Assembly (NCBI GenBank): GCA_022385755.1
Contig: MU278383.1
Location: forward strand, 51,947-115,946
DNA from: Trametopsis cervina
Lineage: Eukaryota; Basidiomycota; Agaricomycetes; Polyporales; Irpicaceae
DNA: 64,000 nt
Direction of reading: 5' to 3'
Position numbers and translations under genes: made by a program. Under the pieces are notes generated by a model. The model was not told the origin of the DNA. It made no database searches and saw only the letters and a program-made list of their open reading frames with translations. Positions 35,834 through 46,403 of the stretch are shown here, piece by piece (the first letter of the stretch is position 1; each line of letters begins with the position of its first letter).

Positions 35834-37027
35834 CTTGCCTTCCTTTCTCTGTTAGCGAATTGCGTACGAGTGCACGTTTATGAACACCACCGCCTGGGAG
35901 AGTGTGGGGGCGTGCGCGACAGAGGTGAGGAGGAGGCGGAAGGAGGAGGGCGCGGAGGGTGGACGCGGGAGAGAGGGAGGGGAGGGGTGTTGCAGCTACT
36001 TAAAACCGGTCGAGCGGGAGGACGGGCGTGTGTGGTACTTATAAGCTCGCGGCCATGGAGGAGCAATGCTGCTGCGATCCGGTGCAGCGGGAGAAGAAGT
36101 GATGGGAGAGTTTCGCGCTTCTGCAGTTGCGCTGAGGCTGAGACATGCTGGGCTGAGACTGAGACTGAGACTGAGACACGAGGAGCGACTCGGAGTTGCG
36201 ATGGACGAGCCGAACTGAACCGCGATCTTCCGAGCTTGGTGCAGCGTGTGGGTTTCTATCAGAGGGCGGCTCGGTACGCCAATCCGCCGTCCATCACGGG
36301 CAGCGAGCGATTGGCTTGATGCCACGAACACTGATTGTCCCCACACCCGCCGCGGTGTTTCACCCAACCAATCCATCATCCGCGTAAAAATTATACACTC
36401 ACATCCTCCATCTCATTGCACAGTCATTGCACCATTCTACAGTACAGTACTCACCTCTCCTCTCGCAGTCTGTGGCCCAATGCATGCGGAGGCCCTGATC
36501 CCGCACGTCACTGTGCTGACTGCCCGGGTCTCACGTCCACCGATAATCATCCCATCACAGCGTCTCCCCTCTGCACTCGACAGCCGCACAACGCTCTCCT
36601 GTCGCAGCCCATCACAGCACTGTCGCCGTATCCACCCGCTGCGTTGCGCCGTCGCGAGCACCAGCCAGGCCACGCGCACCGACTCACGACCGCCTCTGAA
36701 ACAACTGGCCACCCGCCCACTACATCCATACATCAGCGAGACACCGGCATATACTACTGTAAGCAGCTAACACGCACAAATGGGGAGATACACCACTGGA
36801 ACTATACACCCCCTCGTGATCGCTGACACAACGCTATCAAAACGGCATCATCGTGCCAGTCCACGAGTTCCTCTGTATGTGACCTATCCCATGTTGTACC
36901 GCAAGCACACACGATATGTTTTACGCTTTTCCGGGCACGCACCCTCGGGCCAATTCTCCATTCAAATGCTCGTACATAACGTTCTCGCGGGTGCCTGTAC
37001 ATGCGCCAACCGTTCTTCCCCGCCGCA

Positions 37028-37255
37028 CTGCAGTTCTGATCGTTCGTTCGTTCGTCCATCCATCCAATCCATCCACCCACCGATACCCCCGTCCATTCTG
37101 GCCATTTCATCCTCGATCGTGTCGAACGTTCACGTCCATCCACGAAAAAAAATTCATGCAGCATCAGCAACCTCACCAGTCCTCTGATCCCCCTGATATC
37201 TAAAAGCAGCACCCACCCACCCAACATTATCATTATCAATATCATTATCATTATC
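37028..37255. repeat. Microsatellite-like tracts
   Basis: Imperfect runs of GTTCGTTCG, CCATCCATCC and CCACCCACC occur around 37040-37085. Imperfect ATTATC repeats occur around 37224-37255. Confidence 0.7.
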
Positions 37256-39191
37256 GAAATATCGAACACGGGCTCCCGGCGGCTCGCATTCGCCGTCCGG
37301 CCACCCAAAACGCAACGCAATGCCTTCTCTGCGTTTTCGGGCGTGGCTGTGAGCACCACCACTACCACCACCGCGTCCGTCGCATCCGTGCAAATATTAA
37401 CTCGACGACCCGCTGCAGTGCCCAAAGCTGATATCAACGCCTAATAATAACCGCACACCGCCTCGCAGGACGGATTGGCATGGTAGGAACGCAGACGCGC
37501 ACGCGATCAGTGGGCCCCTCGCACTCTAAACAAACACTCTGTTCGGGTCGCGGTTCGGGGGTGCGTCATCCTGTTCGCGCGTGATGCGACGCTCGCGCAT
37601 CTCTGCCTGCCTGCCGCGAACACTCACTGCACTCTCTGGCAGGCAATCCATCTGTATTCCGAGGTGTGCGTTGCAGTGCCAGTGACGGACGGAGGTACGC
37701 ACCGTGATCCATCCACACCTGCACTCATGTTCATTCACGCACATCACTCCAATAATTCTCACCAAACCTCCTTCTTCTGGCCCACCCCTACCCGAGCTCA
37801 CCAACCCTTCACGCAGATCCCATCCCGCCATCCCACCGGGCCCACACAGAAGAAACAAATTGGAAAATGAAAAAAGGTGATGCAGGAAGACCGATGGTGA
37901 TGGCGTGCAGTGCATGATGTCCCATCAAGTCTACTTATCACGGTATCAAACTGATGCATGCATGTCTGCCTGCGAACCCCCCCCTCTCTCTCGCACGCAG
38001 ATTCGCTGGGTCGCTGGGTTGGGTTGGGTTGCTGGGTTATCTGTGATCACCAATCACCTCGGGCAAGTGTGCAAGATTGTGATTGTGCACCCGCCTGGTC
38101 ATGTCATCCATTGTCATACCATCCTATATCCTATACAAACCGTTCGCTCGTTCGTGTGCCCGAGCTACTGTCTATTCGATCCTGTTCAGAGACATCCAAC
38201 CGGACACGATCTCTCCACCCCTGCATCCCTACACCAAGACGGTCCAGGTCCAGATCCACAGACGGGTTCTACGTTCTCGAACGCGCAGAGAACGTATGGC
38301 GCACGTATGGTGCACGTTCCCCATCTCCCAAACCCGAAACACGAACAAAGTCCAAATCCCGCATCGGCCTATGCACCCAACCATCCATGCCCAGTCCAGT
38401 CCAACACACACCGCATACCGCACCCGACCCCCTCCCTCCCGCACGATCGTTCCTTACCACGATCCTGATCGCAGCTCCCTCCCCCTCCCTCCAGTCCCTC
38501 TCCCTCCTACCCGTACGCGCACGGCGGAACCCATCCACCGAAAACCCAAACCCTCTCCCAACAGAAGATGGAAGGGCGTGCGCGGATTGGTGCCCTGGGT
38601 GCGGTTGATGATGATGATCGTCTGTGAATCCGGATTTTGTTTGAGTTCTTTGATTCTGTGATTCTTTGATTCTGTGCTGGGGACGGTGTTTGGGGATGGG
38701 CGTCCGGAGCCGTGTTGGCTCGATTCGGGCGGGTGTTCTCACACGAGATAACTCGTCCAGGCACTCAAATCTCCTCATTGAGGGGTTTGGAAAGGAAGTG
38801 GGCAGGAGGGCGAAGAAGGAAAACGTTCGTCGCCATCTTTTCTCTCAGGTCAACCCAAGTCGTCTCAGGCCTTTGAACGATATGGCTGATGCCCCGCAGG
38901 ATATGGCATTCCGTGAGTCCCTCATCGTTCGTGCTCGCTGATAACGATACAGTATGTGATATCGCTCAGCAGGAATGGGAGTCCATTTGCCCTTTACTGC
39001 GTAGTTGCGAGACGAACCGGACGGATGGCTCTCACTGCTGTCTGGTAACGTTGGACGGCCGCCACAACGCTGACGGCCCACTCCCGCGCGCGTCGTGTTG
39101 GTTGCGTTGGTCAACTGCGCGATGTCGATGGTCCCCACGCCGCCACTCCTCGTCATTAATCACCTGCTATTCAGAACCTTCGTGCACGACG

Positions 39192-39322
39192 ACGGTTCGG
39201 AATGCAGGTGCACCAAGACCTGTCTGTCGAAGCGTACGGTTCGAGATGCAGGTGCACCAAGACCTGTCTGTCGAAGCGTACGGTTCGAGATGCAGGTGCA
39301 CCCACGAACCGTCTGTCGAACA
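39192..39322. repeat. 44-bp direct tandem repeat, about three copies
   Basis: The unit begins ACGGTTCGAGATGCAGGTGC and recurs at 39192, 39236 and 39280. The first two copies are nearly identical; the third diverges in its second half (CCCACGAACCGT) but regains GTCTGTCGAA. Confidence 0.9.
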
Positions 39323-40934
39323 GTACATCGACACTGAGCGCACCGACGCCCGACGTCCCCAACTGCAACAGCAGATCCGCGCAAAACGCAGGAAATCCTC
39401 TATACATTCCATGGAATTGCCTATTCTTCTCTATCACTACTCCTCCGAAGGCATACCGAATTCCTCCGTAGAATCCACAGCCTCCCGTCTGAGACCGCCC
39501 AAGCCATCCGTCCGACGCCTCATGGATGTGCCACAATACCACAATTGCAGTAACGGCCGACGCGCTCGCCACCGGGCAGGGAGGCTTTCCCAGATAGCGT
39601 GTACTGGAATGGAGCGGCCGACGCGTTAGTGCGGGGATATTCGGTTCGGTCTACGCAACAGCTCGAACGCGTAGGCCGTGGAGACAGGCCGTGCGCATCG
39701 CACCTCGTCCATCCATCCATCGCTGCGCACACAGCGGGATGTTAGGCAGTCGCTTCATTAAACAGCAATCCCGCCCGCCTATCATCCCCTCCGCGCTTTT
39801 GTTTTGTGCGGACAGGCCGTGCGCGTCGCACGTCGCCTTGGGCGCAGATGCAGATGCAGAATGAAGACGTACTGTGGGCGCGACCGCATCGAGCTGCCAT
39901 GCAGATGACGGGGACGTCATGGACAAACGATTCAAGCACCGTCTATTCCTGGATTTTCTGCGCTGTCCTCCTGGCGGGCACACACGGCCTCTCCCACCTC
40001 CCACCTTTACACATCCCCTCCATCCAGCGCGTACGTCACAAGCACTTCAGGGCCCGCGTCATGTCGATCACCCCCTGTCCGTGCTACGCCCGCCCGCCGG
40101 CTACGTACTGCTACGTAACGTAACGCGGGGCGGAAGAGCGCGGAGCGCGGCTTGTTAACTCTAATTTGTGCAGGAGAGGGTCGGGGGATCTGCAGGGCTG
40201 GGGCGCTTGCTTGCGGGAGGTGCTGGTGCTGCGCGATAGCCGACGTCGTCGTGGCGCGCTTAGATGGATGGGCGGGTGAACCGTTCTGTGCATGGAATAG
40301 GCAGTTGTCATCGTCGTCGTAGTCGTCGCGTACTTGGTGATGAATGCAGTCTATAGATCCGTTTGCTGATTTATTCGTTCGCGACTACTGTACTACATAT
40401 CATGGACGAACAACACATTTCTGTCGACGAAGCGGGGTGTACCTTCCTATATCATCGATTTACCGCTCCCACCACTTAATACCAACCCCTCACTGGTTCA
40501 TCCTACAGACTAATCGTGCAGACTACTCGATACGATCACAGCGGGCTTACAGTATCCTACACACTCCTCGTACGCGATACGACCACAGCCCCCGAACGAC
40601 GCCCCATCCCTAACAGGCAATCCCCGTCTCCCCATCGCGCACACGCGCACCTATACTGCCCTATAGTTACGCGTTACGCGTTACGCTACTGTGGTGCGAA
40701 ACCGATGGTCGTCGTGGCGACTTGCGATGGGTGTTCTTCTATGCTAGTGCTAGTGCTAGTGATAGTGCAGCAAAGGCGGTGTTTTCTGTTTGGGTGTTCT
40801 ACCGTACAGTATACAGTATGTGCATTTTGTGCAAGGGTGAAGAGTGTACAGTACGTGAGAACTGCACGTCGATGTTCGTCGAAGATGGCACTGCACGTCG
40901 CCAAGGTCGACCCATCCTACATATTCACACTTCA

Positions 40935-40954
40935 TGTACTGTACTGTACTGTAC
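40935..40954. repeat. (TGTAC)4 pentanucleotide repeat
   Basis: Four perfect tandem copies of TGTAC occur. Related GTACTGTAC and TACAGTAC words recur elsewhere between 29 and 41 kb. Confidence 0.9.
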
Positions 40955-42595
40955 GCAACCATCACGCGTGCACGTCCCTCGGTCGGCCTACGCCCGCCCG
41001 AACACCCACTCGCATGCTCTACCCAGATCACGCGCAACAAAGGACGGGGGGTGGTATTGCAGTATATTACCACGAACAGCGGGATGGCATGGTGCAGCAC
41101 AGCAGGGAGCTGGTTAGACTCTGCGGAGGCGTTTCGCCGGTTATTGCGACTGATAGCAGCATCTTCCTCGGCATTCCATTCACGTGTTTAGTGTATCGTA
41201 GTTGAGTGCACGGTATCAGTTGGACGTGCATCTCTCAATTATTGGACTGGATGAATGGATGAAATGGTGGATACAGTAAGATGGATGGATTGACGTGCGT
41301 AGTTTAGTTGGAGCGGTTCGCGGTTCTTGAGCTCGTACCGCGGATCGCGTCGTGGGCCCCATCTCTACCCATCTCCATTGTCTGCCTTGGTGTGGGTTCG
41401 GTACTGAAATTCTCTGATGCTAATATATGGTGCTGTCTAATGTCAACGTCAGTGTCAGCACGCAGCTGATAGAATCAATTCGTGGGTGGGACGGATATGG
41501 ATTGTCGTTGGCTGCAAGCAGATGGTTGGTACACACACACAACACACACAGAGACGCAGGAGGTCAAAGTTTAAAATGATGACAGACGCCACGACGGCGA
41601 GTGGGTGGGGCATCCGTCCATCTTATCTCTGCGGCGCGGACAGATGGCGAGGCATGGGAGAGAGAGAAAGAAGATGCAGGTCGCGCGTGTGAGTTCTCTG
41701 AGGCAGAGGCAGCCCGCGGACCCGTTGGAGCGCAGAGTGGCGGACGCAAAGCAAAGCCCTCGGCCGTGATCGCCGCATGAGCAGTGCAGCCCGTCGATCG
41801 TCCCCGATGCTGGGTGCTGAGAGGGAAAGGGAAAGGGAAGGGAGGAGACACACACGCATGCAGTGATCATTGTGGCGGCGCGGATTCGCACGGGGAAGCT
41901 GATCGTGATAAGTGGCTGTTGATGAGCGAAAGAAGCACCGACGGGTCAAGAGTTCACACTGTCGTTTCATGGCAAGTGAACTACACCGAGTGGATTGTGC
42001 GAGACCTCGGGAAGTGGTGCTGCAGGAACTTTGGTGGACGACGTCTGCTGAGTGGACGTGGCCGAGGACGATGTCAGTGAACAGGATTGACGCGTACGAG
42101 ATGGGAAAGAGCGCCACAACGACACGGGCGCCAGTCTTATCTGCCCAGCGTCTACCCGCAACGCCCTCGTCCTCACCAACGCATCGCAGGCGCACAGAGA
42201 CGCACAGACTCGCTCATGGGCTGTTGGGAACTGGCAGGGCGTGTCGGACGCAGGAAGCTCGCGAGCCAGAGCGTAATGATGGTGCATGATGGCCATCACC
42301 TCCATCAGCAGCTCCTTCCGCGCATCCATCATCATCGCACCCTCCAATCCCATCTGCGAGCCTGCGATTCCCCCTCTCTCTCTGTCTCTCTGTCTGTCTG
42401 TGCCGACACACGTACACTCTCGAGCCGACCGCCCATCCGCAGGTCGATATACATACGCGCAGTTAGTGCAGCCGGATACGCCCCTCATCCGTCCTTTCTC
42501 TCTTTCGGACTGCGCACTCTCACTCATCCGCGCCTGTACACACGCATACAACCTCCGTAACAGTATCCCCTGCACATAGCTGATCGCCACACACC

Positions 42596-45500
42596 ATGAC
42601 TGCAAAACTTGAGGATGTCGCGGGCAAGACGTTCGACTACATCATCGTCGGTGCGCCTCCCTCCTCCTTCCCCGCTTGTCCTTAACCTCTCACTCATACT
42701 CATTATGCATAGGTGGCGGCGTACGTCCTCTCACACTGTCCCGCCGCACTGCGCACCGCTAACACACATCCCGCTCTGTAGACTGTAGGCCTGACCCTCG
42801 CCGCCCGCCTCTCTGCGGACCCCGCAAAGTCCGTCCTCGTCCTCGAGGCCGGCGAGGCTCATCTCAACAACCACGACATCTGTGCGTCTCCTTCCTGTCT
42901 TTCCCTTCCTCTCCTCTCCCTTCCCTCCTCTACCTTCCCTCTCCCTCTCCCTCTGCCTTCACCGCTCCTCCCCTCCTCCATCTCCCCTGCCTTCCCTCTG
43001 TGCCTCGCCTATCCTTTCGTTGCGTCGGCGTAATGAAGTGTGGTTAACTGACAAGTGGCGGATATAGTGGGCGTCCAGATGTACGGCAGCCACTTCGCGA
43101 ACGACCTCTACGCCTACCGCCACAAGTGGGTCAAGCAGGCGCACGCCGCTGACCGTGAGGGTGTCTGGGAACGGTACGTGCCCATCCTCTCCTATTCCAT
43201 CCCTCTTTCCATCTCTCCCCTCCTTCCTTCTCCTGATCCTGCCAGTCCAGTCTGTGGTCAAGGATGTGGTCACTGACAATGTACACAGAGGCAAGGGTCT
43301 CGGCGGGTCCTCCGCTATCAACTTCCTTGGGTGGTTCAGGCCGCCTGGACGTGATATCGACGGTACGTTCTTCCTCATTCTCCTCCTCTTCCTCCCATGC
43401 TCCCCTCACACCCTCCCTGCTTCCTTCTCTCTGCCCTTCTCCTCCACCTTCCCTCTCCCTTCTCCTACACCTTCCCTCCCTTCCTTTCCCTCCCTTCCCC
43501 CGTCCTTCCTTCCTTGTCTCCTCTCCTCTACACCCACTTACAAGCTCGCCTACCCCCACCCAGATTTCACAAAACTAGGCAACCCCTCCTGGACGTTCCC
43601 GCACTACCTCTCCCGCGTGAACCGCGCCGAAGGCCTCGTCCCCCCTCCCCCCGCCATCGCCAGCGCCAACGGCATCGACGTCGAGGGCTGGAAGGTCGGG
43701 AGGGAGGGGCCGGTGGTGCTGAGTTGGCCGGGGGTCGTGGAGGAGGGGGAGAGGAGGATTATGGAGGTCTGTCTTTGTTCTGCACTGGGGTGGAAGGAGG
43801 TGTTGATGATGTGTGTGGGTAGACGTTCCATGCAGATGGGTTCCCGAAGAACGCAACACCCGTACGTCCTGTCCCCCTCTCTCTCCCTCTCCCATCTCAC
43901 CCACTAACTCCCCCCGTTTGTTTGTACAGTACAATGGCGACGTAAGCCCCTCCCTCCTCTCTCTGTTGAGTTGTGGTGTGATAACTGACGAATGACCGGA
44001 TGGATGGATGGTGGATGGCCGATGTAGCCAAGCGGGTTCTACATGATCCCGTCCTCGCGCGACCCAAAGACGAACACGCGGTCGTATGCTACTACTGTAC
44101 GTCCCCCTCTCCCTCTCCCTTTCCCTCTATCCCTCAATTGTGCCCATACTTCTCGTTCGCTCACAGGCCTACTACACACCAAACGCCTCCCGCCCGAACC
44201 TAACAGTCCTCGTCACCGCCCCCGTCCGGCGCGTCCTCCTCTCTACATCATTAGATGCAGCCGGGCTGCGCACAGCAACAGGCGTCGAGTTCTCCCACGC
44301 GGGTGGAGCAGAGGTGTTCAGCGTGAATGCTGCGAAGGAGGTGTTGCTCGCTGCCGGGTGCGTCCCCTCCTCCTCTTCCTCCCCCTCCGCAGGGGGGTCA
44401 TGATATGATTAGAGGAATACTGATGCTGATGGGGTTGGATAGGACCCTCACGAGCCCACACATCCTCGAACAATCGGGGATCGGCCGCAAGAGCGTGCTC
44501 GAGCGCGTCGGGGTGCCGGTGCAGGTTGCGCTGCCTGGGGTGGGCGAGAATTTGCAGGAGCATATTTATTCGGGGGTTACGTTTGGTGGGTGTCCGTTTC
44601 CTTTCTTCCTCTTCCCTGCTTCTTTCCTTCCCTTGCCTCTCTCTCCCCGCCCTGTCTTCCTGCTTCCGCGCAGATGGGTCGAACCCATGATGAGTCCGTA
44701 AACCGATGCTAACGCACCGGCCCAGAACTAACCGACGACGCCCCCCTGGACACACTCGACCTCCTGCGCGACCCCGCCGAGCTCACAAAACACCTCGCCC
44801 TCGCCCCCACCGGCCAGGGCCTCTTCAACGCAGGCTGCGTCGGCATCGGGTTCACCTCCCTCGGATCGCTCACGCCGCGCGCGGCCGAGATCCACGCTGA
44901 CGTGCTCAAGCGCGTTGAAGTGCTTTCTGCACAGGTGAAGGAAGAGGAGGGGAAGGAAGGGGAGGATGAAGTCGTTAGGAGGGGACTGTTGGAGCAGTGG
45001 AAGGTGCTTGAGGAGCGGTATAGGCCTGGGGAGGGGGAGGGGTCGCCTGGGTTTGAGTTTATTTCGTTCCCGGCGTTTTATTCGTTCCCCAGTGCGTCCT
45101 CCTTCCCTCCTTCCTGTTGTTTTGAGCGATTGCTAACAATGGAGCAGACTTCCCGAAGCCGGGCAAACGGTACGTGACGATGATGCTCGTCATGAACTAT
45201 TCGTTGTCGCGCGGGACCGTCGTGAGTTCCCTCTGTTCCCCCAAAGTAAGGCGAGCGTGTGCTGATGAATGAACTGGTGGGGTGGTGGATGTAGCACTCG
45301 ACGTCGAACGACCCGCTCGAAGCACCCGAGATCGACCCGCACTACCTCTCGCACGAAGTCGGTGCGTACCCATCCTCTTCCCATCCTTCTTCCTTCCCCT
45401 TTCCCTCCAAACGCTAACGATGGTAAACAGAACTGGAGATGATGTACGAGCAATTCCAGCGGATGCGCCGCATCGCCTCGCTCCCGCCCTTCAAAGACAT

Positions 45501-46066
45501 GATCGCGACCGAGCTCAACCCGGGCCCTGAGGTCCAGAGCGAGAAGGAGGTCAAGGAGTGGATCAGGAAGAGTTTTATGACTATTTATCGTGCGTCTGCC
45601 TCCCCTTCTTCTTCCCCTCTTCCCCCCGTCCTCTCCTTCCGCCGCCGCTCTTCGTTGAGTGGTGTAAAGATGTCGTTGCTGATGAACTCGCGGCGCTCGT
45701 TGAACAGACACGGTCGGCTCGTGCGCGATGCTGCCGAAGGACAAGGGCGGCGTCGTCGACCCCGAGCTCAAGGTGTACGGCACGGCGAATTTGCGCGTTG
45801 TGGATATTGGGGTCATTCCGTTGCATATTGGGGCGAACACGCAGTGTACGTACCTCTCTCCTTTTCTTCTCTCTACCTCGTTTTTGTGGGGGAGAGATGG
45901 ATGAGTGGATGGGTGCTGATGGTTTGATTGGTTTGTAGCGACGGCGTATGGGCTCGGCGAGATTGGTGCGTTGCTTTCTTCGTCACGACGAAAGTTGGTT
46001 GTGCTGACGTCTTTGTGCATGTGTATAGCTGGAGACATCATCGAGGGCAAGTGGCCTTCTGCATAA
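42596..46066 (+). CDS. GMC-family FAD oxidoreductase, 18 exons
   Basis: This flavoenzyme of the glucose-methanol-choline family oxidises an alcohol or sugar. The FAD-binding motif FDYIIVGGGTVGLTLAARL is split over three exons (42596-42650, an 8-nt microexon 42713-42720, and 42782-42881). VLVLEAGEAH follows, then RGKGLGGSSAINFLGW (exon 43289-43362) and TLTSPHILEQSGIG (exon from 44443). The active-site region is HTVGSCAML (exon 45708-45845), with IPLHIGANTQATAYG completed in exon 45939-45965. The second catalytic position, His in glucose oxidase, aligns with Asn here. A second microexon, 43930-43941, encodes YNGD. The last exon is 46029-46066. No signal peptide is visible, so it is probably intracellular or peroxisomal, though the C-terminus KWPSA is not a clear peroxisomal signal. 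Several introns are very pyrimidine-rich. The substrate is unknown. Confidence 0.92.
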
Positions 46067-46403
46067 ACGCGGCCTCCCAGCGCTGGATTCGGTGCTCAAG
46101 AAAACGAAGAAGTGTGTATTCTGGTATGCTCTGAACTCAAGGTGAAAGGAAATAGAATAACAGGAAAAGTGGGCGATTGGTGTATGTACTATGAGATTTA
46201 TTATTGGGTATTGTCTTTGTGTTATGGTATGAAGAATCAAATCAAAGTCTTGCTTGTCGTATCTGCGTCCGCGCGTTTTCGGGGCCTCAAGCAGTCAGTA
46301 AAACAGCGCATATCCCATTATTCTTGATTTCTGAGTACACATATCCCTAAACGACGAACCCCACATCTCCCCCATTTTCCCATTTCTAATCCTCTACTTA
46401 TAC
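46067..46403. other. Short 3'-3' intergenic gap
   Basis: The 337 bp between the convergent GMC and M3 peptidase genes is AT-richer than its flanks. No other feature is seen. Confidence 0.6.

Larger units (their letters stand above)
35834..42595. other. Long gene-poor region, 6.8 kb
   Basis: No recognisable protein or RNA gene is found between the diverging DUF6534-like gene 2 and the GMC oxidoreductase. Many open frames exist because of skewed composition. From about 36.3 to 38.6 kb the plus strand is rich in C and poor in G; from about 41.4 to 42.1 kb it is G-rich. Short repeats include (GAGACT)n near 36154-36177, TTCG/CCATC runs near 37040-37085, ATTATC runs near 37224-37255, a 44-bp tandem repeat near 39.2 kb and (TGTAC)4 at 40935-40954. 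An unannotated transcript is possible but unproven. Confidence 0.5.

Noticed and set aside
37905..38661. Several overlapping plus-strand frames of about 190-216 residues
   Set aside because: All three frames are open at once in C-rich DNA; the proteins are Pro/Ser/His/Arg-rich with no domain.
39192..39322. CRISPR-like array
   Set aside because: The repeats are directly adjacent without unique spacers and the genome is eukaryotic.
38889..39629. 246-residue plus-strand frame over the 44-bp repeat
   Set aside because: The repeat changes frame (44 is not a multiple of 3), so the protein has no true repeat; no family seen.
43155..43907. 250-residue frame inside the GMC gene
   Set aside because: It reads through intron 5 in part of the correct frame; the pyrimidine-rich intron is open by composition.
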